A stretch of 27,795 nt of DNA from Chloroflexi bacterium UBA4733 (GTDB taxonomy: Bacteria; Chloroflexota; UBA4733), in assembly GCA_002404055.1 (NCBI GenBank), contig DHIZ01000088.1, positions 1 to 27,795 of the forward strand, in the 5' to 3' direction. Positions 15,082 to 22,114 of the stretch are shown here, one piece after another (the stretch's first letter is position 1; the number at the start of each line of letters is the position of its first letter). A program made the translations under genes and the position numbers. The notes below the pieces were generated by a model, which worked only from the letters and a program-made list of their open reading frames with translations, was not told where the DNA came from and searched no databases.

Positions 15082-15477
15082 ATGCAGTCCGAGCGAATGG
15101 CTGAGCCGAGTGTACTCTCGACCGGCGTGTCGGTGACGTCGCGCTTCTTCAGTGGGTTGGCAGACCCCACCCGGCTGGCGATCGTGGAGTTGCTCCTGGA
15201 GCGACCGCGCGCCGTGGGAGAGATCGTGGCAGCCCTCGGTCTGCGGCAGAACCGCGTCTCCAATGCCCTGGCCTGTCTCAAGTGGTGCGGCTACGTCGAG
15301 GGTCGACGCGACGGCCGGCAGGTCTGGTACAGCATCACCGATCCGCGCGTGCGCACGTTGGTCGGTCTGGCCCACACGATTGTGGCCGATCACGCCGCCG
15401 CCCTTGCCTCCTGTACCCGGCTGCCGGAAATGGAGGCGGAAGGAATGGAAAGCCGAACCGCCAGCCAGGTTGGTTGA
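15082..15477 (+). CDS. ArsR/SmtB-family metal-responsive repressor, CmtR-like
   Basis: A 131-aa winged-helix repressor: FFSGLADPTRLAIVELLLERPRAVGEIVAAL (helices 1-3), RQNRVSNALACLKWCGYVEGRRDGRQVWYSIT (recognition helix and wing). The usual ELCVCDL sensor of ArsR is missing. Instead two Cys lie in the recognition helix (CLKWC) and a third lies 42 residues later in the C-terminal helix (ASCTR). This is the pattern of CmtR, the Cd/Pb sensor that uses Cys57, Cys61 and Cys102. Because mercuric reductase follows, Hg(II) is a likely inducer, with Cd/Pb as alternatives. The start at 15082 has GAGGAG about 12 nt upstream; ATG 15097 is possible. Confidence 0.88.
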   Translation: MQSERMAEPSVLSTGVSVTSRFFSGLADPTRLAIVELLLERPRAVGEIVAALGLRQNRVSNALACLKWCGYVEGRRDGRQVWYSITDPRVRTLVGLAHTIVADHAAALASCTRLPEMEAEGMESRTASQVG

Positions 15478-15546
15478 CTTCCTCAGCGTGCAGCCCCAGG
15501 AGATGTGCGCCGAGGATTAGGAAGTGCCATGCGTGGTAATCATCCG

Positions 15547-15569
15547 ATATCAGAGTTTCATGATATGAT
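15547..15569 (+). promoter_or_regulatory. merAp: merA promoter with ATATCA-N8-TGATAT operator
   Basis: The inverted repeat ATATCA (15547-15552), 8 nt, TGATAT (15561-15566) overlaps TATGAT (15564-15569), a good -10 hexamer, so a bound repressor would block polymerase. No strong -35 is seen 16-18 nt upstream. merA starts 25 nt after this element. Confidence 0.5.
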
Positions 15570-15593
15570 GTATTGAGGAACAAGGAGATCAGG

Positions 15594-17108
15594 ATGATGG
15601 AGCAGAGCAACACCCCGGCGAATCTGGAGCCGCGAACCCAACCGATGATCGGCCGAGCCGCCGCTGACAACCACTACGACCTGGTGATTCTGGGCAGCGG
15701 CTCAACGGCCTTTGCTGCCAGCATCACCGCCGACGAGTTGGGCAAGACGGCAGTCATGACGGAATCTCGCACCGTCGGCGGCACCTGCGTCAACCGGGGC
15801 TGCCTGCCATCGAAGAACCTTATCGAGGCGGCCAAGCTGCTGCACGACGCGCGGGAGCCGCGCTACCCCGGCCTGACAGGCCGCGAACTCGGCCTGGACT
15901 TCCGCCGCCTGATCGAACAGAAGGACGAGGTGATCGCCGGCTACCGGGAGAAGAAGTACCTCAGTATCTTCGGCGACGAGAGCAAGGTCGCCATCGAGCT
16001 TGGCCGCGTCCGTTTTCTCGACCCGCATAGGGTGGAACTGAAGGGACCGGACGGGACCAGGCAACTCACTGGCGACCAGTTCCTCGTCGCCCTCGGTTCC
16101 TCCCCGGCGCTCCCGGACATTGCCGGTTTGCAGGAGGTTCCCTACATCACCAGCGACCTCTTGACCAGCCAGGAGGACATGGAGCTCACCGAGCTGCCGG
16201 AGTCCCTGTTGATCGTTGGCGGCGGCTACATCGCCGTGGAACTCGGGCAGATGTTCCAGCGCTTCGGCAGCCAGGTGACGATCCTGCAGCGCGGCGAGCG
16301 GCTGCTCGTCTCCTACGAGCCGGAAGTCGGCCTCGCCCTGGCGGACATCCTGCGTGAGGAAGGGCTGACCATCCAGACGGGCGCCCGAGCGACGCGGGTA
16401 CGCCGTGATGGCGACAGCGTCGTGGTGACAGCCGATGTCCACGGACGGCAGCGCGAGTTCCGGGCAGCGAAGCTGCTGGTGGCAACGGGCCGGCGACCCA
16501 ACACGTCGGAAGTGGGGGTGGATGCCGCCGGGGTGCGCCTGGATGCGCGTGGCGCCATCGTGGTGGACGAGTACCTGCGTACCAACGTGCCCCACATCTG
16601 GGCGGCGGGCGACGTGATCGGCACGGAGCAGGACAGCCAGATGGCGACACCGGTGGGAGCCCGCGACGGCGGCGTCGTCGCCCACAATGCGCTGTCCGGT
16701 CAGGCTCTGCGGAAAGTCGATCACCGGGTAATTCCACGCGCCATCTTTATCGATCCCCAGATCGGCGTCGTGGGCATGACCGACGAAGAGGCCAACGCTG
16801 CCGGTCACCATTGCTGGTGCAACACAGTGCCGATGGCGCTTGTGCCGCGGGCCGGCGCCATCCGCGACACCCGTGGCCTCATCAAGATGGTGGCCGACGC
16901 CGACACGAACGAGGTGCTGGGCGTTTCCATGCTGGGGGTGCAGGCGGGTGAAGTCGTTCACGAGGCGGCCATGGCGATGCGCTTCCACGCCAAGATCGAG
17001 GACTTCATTGATCTGCTGCACGTGTACCCCACGATGGCCGAAGCGCTGAAGATCGTCGCCATCTCCCGCTACAAGGACCCGAGCAAGCTCTCCTGCTGCG
17101 CAGAGTAG
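15594..17108 (+). CDS. merA: Mercuric reductase MerA, without N-terminal HMA domain
   Basis: A 504-aa cytosolic flavoenzyme that reduces Hg(II) to Hg(0) with NADPH. FAD-binding LGSGSTAFAA is followed by the catalytic disulfide Cys65/Cys70 in GGTCVNRGCLPSKNL, NADPH-binding LLIVGGGYIAVELGQMF, and IWAAGDVIG. The C-terminus YPTMAEALKIVAISR...KLSCCAE has the vicinal Cys pair (501-502) that hands Hg(II) to the active site of the partner subunit, and a Tyr aligned with the Hg-ligand Tyr near the end of Tn501 MerA. The N-terminal NmerA/HMA domain is absent, as in many environmental forms. AAGGAG precedes two adjacent ATG codons (15594, 15597); either may be used. It follows the CmtR-like repressor; no merT, merP or merB is in the window. 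Confidence 0.93.
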   Translation: MMEQSNTPANLEPRTQPMIGRAAADNHYDLVILGSGSTAFAASITADELGKTAVMTESRTVGGTCVNRGCLPSKNLIEAAKLLHDAREPRYPGLTGRELGLDFRRLIEQKDEVIAGYREKKYLSIFGDESKVAIELGRVRFLDPHRVELKGPDGTRQLTGDQFLVALGSSPALPDIAGLQEVPYITSDLLTSQEDMELTELPESLLIVGGGYIAVELGQMFQRFGSQVTILQRGERLLVSYEPEVGLALADILREEGLTIQTGARATRVRRDGDSVVVTADVHGRQREFRAAKLLVATGRRPNTSEVGVDAAGVRLDARGAIVVDEYLRTNVPHIWAAGDVIGTEQDSQMATPVGARDGGVVAHNALSGQALRKVDHRVIPRAIFIDPQIGVVGMTDEEANAAGHHCWCNTVPMALVPRAGAIRDTRGLIKMVADADTNEVLGVSMLGVQAGEVVHEAAMAMRFHAKIEDFIDLLHVYPTMAEALKIVAISRYKDPSKLSCCAE

Positions 17109-17227
17109 GGGCGTTCACACGCACCAGCGCTCACTGGAAGGTGATACCTGTTCCGATTCGCCCCGCTCATTCCGCCTGGTCGTGGAACGCCCGTTAGCAG
17201 AGCGCCGTCCGGGCCTTCATCGCTATG

Positions 17228-17241
17228 GTGAGCGACCTCAC
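17228..17241. promoter_or_regulatory. GTGAG-N4-CTCAC inverted repeat upstream of the TGA-containing redoxin gene
   Basis: GTGAG (17228-17232) and CTCAC (17237-17241) lie about 115 bp ahead of the redoxin start in the 248-bp gap after merA. It could be a small operator or the remnant of a terminator for merA. The same pattern with a different spacer occurs at 961-974, probably by chance. Confidence 0.3.
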
Positions 17242-17356
17242 GACGCATCGACTATGAGTGGGCCGATCATGAACGGCGGGATGCTGTGTGCTATCGTGCA
17301 TGGGTAACACTGCTTCGCCAGGGAGCGGGTTGAAAAGTCGACGAGAGGAGCACGGC

Positions 17357-18097
17357 ATGGACGATGGTCGACGGACGGCCTACCTGGGTGTTGGTGACCG
17401 TATGCCGGAGCTCACCTTGCCGCGTCTGGATGGGGACGAGTTCTCATTTGCCGTGCTGCGGGGCAAGTTCGTTTTGCTCTACCTCTGGGCCAGTTGGTGA
17501 CGCTGCCGCGGACAGTTGCCCGGGTGGCAGCGCTATGACACGACTCGGCGTCCTGACGCCCTTGAACTGCTCTCAGTTGCAGTGGACATTGGTGGAGCGG
17601 ACGCGGTACGCATCTGGACGGAGCGGGCGGGGCTTACCTTCCCCACGCTTCTGGACCCGGAGAACCGGCTCGGCGCCCTCTTCGGCTTCAAGGCAATTCC
17701 CAATGGCATCCTGATCGATCCCGAAGGCGTCATTCGCTATACGAAGTTCGGCGGTTTCGACGTCGCCAACGCCGGAGACCTCAGCGCGATCGAGGACGCC
17801 ATTGCGTCAGAACCGTCGTCGGCGGACAACCACCAGCGAACTGCCCAGATTGATGAGCCGGCAGCGCGGGCGGCTACGTTACTCCGCGAGGGAACTGCCC
17901 AGATGGACGCCGGGAACCGGCAGGCGGGCCTGGATGCCTGGCGCGCCGCGCTGCGTCTCGACCCTGCCAATCTGGTCATCCGCAAGCAACTCTGGCGCGC
18001 CGACCATCCCGAGCGCTTCGGCGAGGTCATCGACAGCGACTGGCAACGGGAGCAGTTGGCCCAAGGGGATGCCGTGAGGACCGGCGGTAGCCGCTAG
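17357..18097 (+). CDS. Redoxin/TlpA-like protein with in-frame TGA (candidate selenoprotein) and TPR-like C-terminal domain
   Basis: One uninterrupted frame of 246 codons if TGA 17498-17500 is read as selenocysteine. Residues 1-47 (GDRMPELTLPRLDGDEF...FVLLYLWASW) are the start of an AhpC/TlpA-type redoxin. TGA is codon 48, exactly where the first catalytic Cys follows WASW, and the next codons give R-C-R-GQLPGWQ, so the active site would be U-x-C. The frame continues through FPTLLDPENRLGALFGF, the cis-Pro region KAIPNGILIDPEGVI, and a C-terminal TPR-like segment (about 180-215) ending in VIRKQLWRADHPERF. The start at 17357 has GAGGAG six bases upstream. Only one Cys remains in the redoxin core. 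If TGA is a true stop, the product is a 47-aa fragment and this is a pseudogene. Confidence 0.72.
17498..17532 (+). promoter_or_regulatory. SECIS-like hairpin immediately after in-frame TGA
   Basis: Directly after TGA (17498-17500), CGCTGCC (17501-17507) pairs perfectly with GGCAGCG (17526-17532). A G-U (17508/17525) and a C-G (17509/17524) pair extend the stem to 9 bp. The top can close further (17510-17511 with 17520-17521), leaving a loop that contains AGUU. Bacterial SECIS elements sit in the coding region right behind UGA and have GU in the loop; this fits in position and size, though the loop is not a match to the E. coli fdhF loop. Confidence 0.55.
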
Positions 18098-18199
18098 CCC
18101 GCGGTGGGTAGTCCGGCAGGGCGATCGAGCGAGCGTAGGTTGCTGCTCCCTCTCATGCGGACCCATAGCAGAAGTATTCGCTTGTCCATAATTTGTGCA

Positions 18200-18229
18200 T
18201 TGGCATGTTTGCATCGGACCCGGTAGGCT
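18200..18229 (+). promoter_or_regulatory. Possible promoter of the pterin genes
   Basis: TTGGCA (18200-18205), an 18-nt spacer and TAGGCT (18224-18229) lie in a locally AT-richer stretch (18165-18215) of the 194-bp gap ahead of folE. It is a moderate match only. No folate-type riboswitch was recognised. Confidence 0.35.
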
Positions 18230-18291
18230 GAAACGTATCCGGCGCTGTGCGGGAGAGTCGCCGGGACCGCCAACGTGAGGTAGACCAACTC

Positions 18292-18957
18292 GTGCCAACT
18301 GAATACCGTGGAGCGCCGTCCACCAACGGCAGAGTACTCTTGCCTCAACGGGAGGAACCACGCCCGTCGCCGGGGGGCAGCGATGATCCGTCGGTAGAAG
18401 ACCTCGTCGCTGCACTCCTGCGTCGGCTGGGCGAAGACCCTGAGCGCGACGGCTTACGGGACACGCCGCGGCGCGTCCGGGAGAGCCTCGCCTTTTTGAC
18501 CCAGGGCTATCAGGTGACGCCGGAAACGGCGATCGGCACTGCGCTGTTTGCCGAAGAGTACGACCAACTGGTCCTCGTCCGGGACATTGAGTTCGCCAGC
18601 CTTTGCGAGCATCACCTTCTGCCGTTCTTCGGCACAGTACACATCGGCTACCTGCCTGCCGGTCGTATCATCGGCCTGAGTAAGCTGCCCCGGCTGGTCG
18701 ATGTCTTCGCGCGGCGCTTGCAGGTGCAGGAGCGGCTCACCCGCCAGATCGCCGAGACGATCCAACGCCTGGTGGCGCCGCATGGTGTCGGCGTGATCAT
18801 CGAGGCGCGTCATCTCTGCATGCAAATGCGCGGGGTACAACGCCGGCAGAGTTCCACAGTGACCAGTTGCTTGCTCGGCGCGTTCCGCGATGACGCACGC
18901 ACGCGAGCGGAGTTTCTGGCGCTCGCCCCGCGCGGCAGAATGGCGAACGAGGGGTAG
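18292..18957 (+). CDS. folE: GTP cyclohydrolase I (FolE)
   Basis: Cytosolic enzyme converting GTP to 7,8-dihydroneopterin triphosphate, the first step of folate and tetrahydrobiopterin synthesis. Conserved features: LLRRLGEDPERDGLRDTPRRV at the start of the fold, EFASLCEHHLLPFFG with the zinc Cys and catalytic His, HIGYLPAGRIIGLSKLPRLVDVFARRLQVQERLT, and HLCMQMRGV with the second zinc Cys. About 30 residues of Pro/Gly-rich extension precede the conserved domain. I chose GTG 18292 (weak GAGG upstream); GTG 18247 in the same frame and TTG 18339 are alternatives, so the N-terminus is uncertain. It is 35 bp ahead of the pyruvoyl-tetrahydropterin synthase gene and forms an operon with it. Confidence 0.94.
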   Translation: MPTEYRGAPSTNGRVLLPQREEPRPSPGGSDDPSVEDLVAALLRRLGEDPERDGLRDTPRRVRESLAFLTQGYQVTPETAIGTALFAEEYDQLVLVRDIEFASLCEHHLLPFFGTVHIGYLPAGRIIGLSKLPRLVDVFARRLQVQERLTRQIAETIQRLVAPHGVGVIIEARHLCMQMRGVQRRQSSTVTSCLLGAFRDDARTRAEFLALAPRGRMANEG

Positions 18958-18992
18958 CGGGCAAGGTTCCGAGTTGAGGGGCACAGAAAGCG

Positions 18993-19406
18993 ATGGGCTT
19001 GAGCATCACACGGCGCGCGACATTCGCCGCGGCGCACCGGCTCTACCGACCAGATTGGGATGACGCGAGGAACTTCGCCACCTTCGGCGCCTGCGCCAAT
19101 CCGGGCTGGCACGGGCACAATTACGTGCTGGAAGTCACGGTCGGCGGTCCGGTCGACCCGGAGACCGGCATGATTGTGGATCTCAAGTGGTTGAAGGAAG
19201 TGATCCAGCGCGAGACCATTGATCTGGTTGATCACCAGAATTTGAACACGCAGGTCGCCTTTCTTGACGGAGTCAATCCGACTGTCGAGCAGTTGGCCCG
19301 CTGCTTCTGGCGCCAACTTCGCGATCCGGTGGCCGAACGAGCACGCCTGCTACGGGTCACGCTCCGCGAAACGGAGAACAACGTAGCGACCTACGAGGAA
19401 CCCTGA
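18993..19406 (+). CDS. 6-pyruvoyl-tetrahydropterin synthase/QueD family (PTPS)
   Basis: A 137-aa enzyme of the T-fold family acting on dihydroneopterin triphosphate. Zinc ligands are His15 (FAAAHRL) and His40 and His42 (WHGHNY). The catalytic Cys lies in FGACANPGWHGHNY, close to the CNNPxGHGHNY of true PTPS, and the catalytic Asp/His and Glu are in LVDHQNLN and TLRETENN. In the pathway it follows FolE and yields 6-pyruvoyl-tetrahydropterin (BH4 branch) or, as QueD, 6-carboxy-tetrahydropterin for queuosine. No queC, queE or queF is nearby, so I favour the tetrahydropterin branch. The ATG at 18993 has GAGGGG upstream. Confidence 0.9.
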   Translation: MGLSITRRATFAAAHRLYRPDWDDARNFATFGACANPGWHGHNYVLEVTVGGPVDPETGMIVDLKWLKEVIQRETIDLVDHQNLNTQVAFLDGVNPTVEQLARCFWRQLRDPVAERARLLRVTLRETENNVATYEEP

Positions 19407-19430
19407 TCACGCGCACCACCATGGGTGGGC

Positions 19431-20150
19431 TCATGCGTTTGAGAGGAGTTCCACGTTCGCGCCCGTCATCGGTCGCGAGGCCTCGCCAGCCAGGAAGAGG
19501 ATGGTGCGCGCCACATCCTCGGCGGTGGCCAGGGCCCGCAGACCGTGGCCGGCCTGTCGCAGCATTGCCGTGTCGACGGCGCCGGGGCTCACCGTGTTGA
19601 CGCGGATGCCGCTCGCACGTCCCTCCACGGCCAAACTGTCGCCGAGGGCAATCAGGCCGGCTTTGGAGACGTTGTAGGCACTCAGGCCGGCAAACTTCTC
19701 CGGGCCGTGTACGCCGCTCAGCGAGGCGACATTCACGATGCTCCCGCCACTTGGGTCACTGCTGTTCATGACGCGGAAGGCGGCGCGGCAGCAGAGGTAC
19801 GGGCCGCGTAGATTCACGCCCATGACCGCATCCCACTCCGCCGGCTGGAGATCAAGAAACGGGCGTCGCAAGAGGATCGCCGCGTTATTGACCAGGATGT
19901 CGACCTGTCCAAAGGCATCTACTGCCTGGGCAAAGAGGTCGTCAACGAAAGCCGCGTCGGAGACATCGCCCGGCACCGCGAGGATCGCCGGCGCTTCGCG
20001 GGCCACCGCCTCCACCTCGCGGGCGGTTCGGGCGCAGATGGCGACCCGGGCGCCTTCGGCAGCGAAAAGGAGCGCCGTGGCCCGCCCGATGCCACGTCCG
20101 CCCCCAGTCACGATGGCAACCTTGCAGGCAAGCTGTCCGGAGCTGTTCAT
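19431..20150 (-). CDS. Short-chain dehydrogenase/reductase (SDR)
   Basis: A 239-aa NAD(P)-dependent oxidoreductase with the classical SDR signatures: TGGGRGIG for the cofactor (residues 15-22), DVSD, NNAA, the catalytic Ser in VNVASLSG, YNVSK (Tyr and Lys), and SPGAVDT. Its closest general relatives are 3-oxoacyl-ACP reductase/glucose-dehydrogenase types. It converges on the PTPS gene with 24 bp between stops; a sepiapterin- or pteridine-reductase role would complete tetrahydropterin synthesis, but opposite strands and generic motifs leave that open. The start at 20150 is chosen for GGAGGAAGG about 9 nt upstream, discarding an in-frame basic extension. Confidence 0.9.
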   Translation of the reverse strand: MNSSGQLACKVAIVTGGGRGIGRATALLFAAEGARVAICARTAREVEAVAREAPAILAVPGDVSDAAFVDDLFAQAVDAFGQVDILVNNAAILLRRPFLDLQPAEWDAVMGVNLRGPYLCCRAAFRVMNSSDPSGGSIVNVASLSGVHGPEKFAGLSAYNVSKAGLIALGDSLAVEGRASGIRVNTVSPGAVDTAMLRQAGHGLRALATAEDVARTILFLAGEASRPMTGANVELLSNA

Positions 20151-20301
20151 GTGCTGGCGCCTTCCTCCAAGCCGTTTCCCGCGAAAATTAGTGCGAGCGC
20201 CCGCGAACGCCGAGAGGGTACGTCCACTCCCATGTTTGCAGGCTGCTTCCAACTGCCCGCTCCAGTGCGCTCTGCTTGCCAATCAAGAGCCGTTCCCGAC
20301 G

Positions 20302-20784
20302 TCAACGCTCCGCAACGGCGACTGAGCGTTTCGGTCTGGTCGATTGGGCGTTCTGCGCCAGGTCGCGGTAAAGGGCTAGGTAACGATCAAGCTGCCGTTG
20401 CAGCCGCGTGGCGGCGTGGGCAGCAGGTGGTACGGAGAGCGCGCGGCCTATGGCGCCAAGCGACGCCGCGAAGCACTCTCGCCCCGCCGAGGTGAGGGTA
20501 AGGATGATCCGCCGGCCCTGGCGCTCGCGCTGTAACAGGCCGTGCGCTTCCAGGCGGTGGACGATATCGGCCACCGTGTTCTTGTCGGTGGCCAGATGGT
20601 CCAGCAGCGTCGTGGCCGTCACATCCTCGCCCACTGCTTCGCCATAGGCCACGCAGAGCAGGGTGTGCTGCTGTGGCTCGGTGAGTCCCGCCTCCTGGCT
20701 GGCCTGCTCCAGCGCCAGTACGAGTTGACGTATTGTTGCACGGACTTCGACCAGGACGCTGAGGCCGGTTGCATCAATCGTCAT
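20302..20784 (-). CDS. MarR-family transcriptional regulator
   Basis: A 160-aa winged-helix protein: LTEPQQHTLLCVAYGEA, TATTLLDHLATDKNTVADIVHRLEAHGLLQRERQGRRIILTLTSAGREC, the order and spacing of MarR helices 2-5 and wing, flanked by long dimerisation helices. The ligand is unknown. The start at 20784 has GGAGGT upstream; ATG 20817 in frame is possible. It diverges from the DUF389-SH3 gene across a 99-bp region with a CGTAC-N4-GTACG inverted repeat, its likely operator. The SDR gene lies 151 bp downstream on the same strand and could be cotranscribed. Confidence 0.88.
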   Translation of the reverse strand: MTIDATGLSVLVEVRATIRQLVLALEQASQEAGLTEPQQHTLLCVAYGEAVGEDVTATTLLDHLATDKNTVADIVHRLEAHGLLQRERQGRRIILTLTSAGRECFAASLGAIGRALSVPPAAHAATRLQRQLDRYLALYRDLAQNAQSTRPKRSVAVAER

Positions 20785-20829
20785 TGCCAACACCACCTCC
20801 GCCTGCCGCCTGACCATCAGTATGACATG

Positions 20830-20843
20830 CGTACTATTGTACG
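20830..20843. promoter_or_regulatory. Candidate MarR operator CGTAC-N4-GTACG
   Basis: CGTAC (20830-20834), TATT and GTACG (20839-20843) form a perfect 14-bp inverted repeat, followed by another GTAC (20844-20847). It is centred between the divergent marR-like and DUF389-SH3 genes, which suits autoregulation plus control of the membrane protein. Confidence 0.5.
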
Positions 20844-20883
20844 GTACACTGGAGCGGCCTGGCGTACTGAAGGGAAGCGAGCG

Positions 20884-22062
20884 ATGCGGCGGGGCGCCGC
20901 GCTCGCCATCGGCCTGAGCGCCGCCTTGGGACTGCTGGTCACGGGCAGCGACCGGAACTTCCTCGCCCAATTGCCGGCGGAGGTGCTCAGCCGGACGCAA
21001 CCGACCCTCTTCGATCTGGCGGTGGCCCTGGCGGGTGGCGCGGCGGCGGCCTATGCCCTTGCCGAACCGAAGCTCTCCGCCACGCTGGCCGGCGTCGCCA
21101 TCGCCACGGCGCTGATGCCGCCACTCTGCGTCGTCGGTTTAGGCATCGCCCTCCGGGAAACGCCCGTCTGGCAAGGCGCGCTCCTGCTTTTTCTCGCCAA
21201 CTTTGTCGCCATCACTTTCGCCGGCGCCATTGTCTTTGCCGTGCGCGGCTTCGCGCCCACGGTCCTCGTTCGTCGCCATCTTGTGCTTGGGCGCGCGGTC
21301 CTGATCTCCGCCCCATTGCTGTTGCTGCTGGCCGTCCCGCTGACGCTGTTCACGGCGCGCATCGTGCGCAACGCCCAGCAGAACGCCATCATTCGGAGCA
21401 CCCTGGTCGGCGGTCTGGAGGCTTTCGGCGGCGATACGCTGGTGAGCTTCGAGCAGCAGCCACAGCAACACCATCTCCTCATCACGGCGACCGTGCGTGC
21501 CGCCGACAGTCTCCCCTTTGCCGCTGCGAAGCAGATGGAGAATGATCTGGCAGCGCGTCTGCAGACGCCAGTTGCACTCACGCTTCTGGTCATCCCGATG
21601 ACCCGTCTGGACCCGGCGCTCCCGCCCACCGCCACGCCGCCCACTGCCGTTGCGACTGCCGTGCGGGTCGTGGCGCCTCCTGGCACAGCGTTCCCTACCC
21701 CTACTCCGACTGCGTCGCCCACGTCTGTTCCAACGCCCACGCCGACGGCGATGCCGTCACCCACAGCAACCGTCGCGCCGACACGCACGCCGATGGCCAC
21801 GCCCACCATGTCGCCGACGGCTACCCCCTTGGCCTATGCGGTCGTTGGCGGTACGATGCGCGAGGGAGTCAACGTGCATCGGGCGCCCGGCCTGACGCCG
21901 GTCCTGACGGCGTTATCTGACGGAACGATCGTGGAGGTGACCGACCACACGGCGACGGAGGGCGGCTACGATTGGGTGAAGGTGATTGCGCCGGACGGCA
22001 CGGTTGGTTGGATCGCCCAGCGCTACCTCGCGCCCTACCAGCCCTATCACGCCCCGCAATGA
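20884..22062 (+). CDS. DUF389-family membrane protein (N-terminally short) with TPT linker and SH3-type tail
   Basis: A 392-aa protein. Residues about 1-165 are hydrophobic helices typical of DUF389 (TIGR00341-type): TQPTLFDLAVALAGGAAAAYALA and LAGVAIATALMPPLCVVGLGIAL. The usual first 70-100 residues with the VIGAMLVAPLM segment are missing. Residues about 165-245 are a soluble segment, then a Thr/Pro-rich linker (about 248-320), then an SH3b domain (GVNVHRAPGL...GGYDWVKVIAPDGTVGWIAQRYLAPY), which in other proteins binds peptidoglycan or peptides outside the cell. The ATG at 20884 is preceded by GAAGGGAAG. Function is unknown. It diverges from a MarR regulator and is followed after 52 bp by an antiporter gene on the same strand. 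Confidence 0.82.
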   Translation: MRRGAALAIGLSAALGLLVTGSDRNFLAQLPAEVLSRTQPTLFDLAVALAGGAAAAYALAEPKLSATLAGVAIATALMPPLCVVGLGIALRETPVWQGALLLFLANFVAITFAGAIVFAVRGFAPTVLVRRHLVLGRAVLISAPLLLLLAVPLTLFTARIVRNAQQNAIIRSTLVGGLEAFGGDTLVSFEQQPQQHHLLITATVRAADSLPFAAAKQMENDLAARLQTPVALTLLVIPMTRLDPALPPTATPPTAVATAVRVVAPPGTAFPTPTPTASPTSVPTPTPTAMPSPTATVAPTRTPMATPTMSPTATPLAYAVVGGTMREGVNVHRAPGLTPVLTALSDGTIVEVTDHTATEGGYDWVKVIAPDGTVGWIAQRYLAPYQPYHAPQ

Positions 22063-22114
22063 GGTCGCAGCGTGCAGCGTTGCCCAACTACTGTGCGCCT
22101 GGTGACGGTCTGCC

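Noticed and set aside
15702..17021. 439-codon minus-strand frame opposite merA
   Set aside because: Antisense shadow; His/Arg/Gly-rich without motifs.
17357..17500. Reading the redoxin TGA as a frameshift instead of a recoded codon
   Set aside because: The frames before and after TGA are the same, so no insertion or deletion is needed; only a nonsense change or Sec explains it.
18098..18291. Folate-type riboswitch ahead of folE
   Set aside because: No recognisable THF or related aptamer sequence or pairing was found in the leader.
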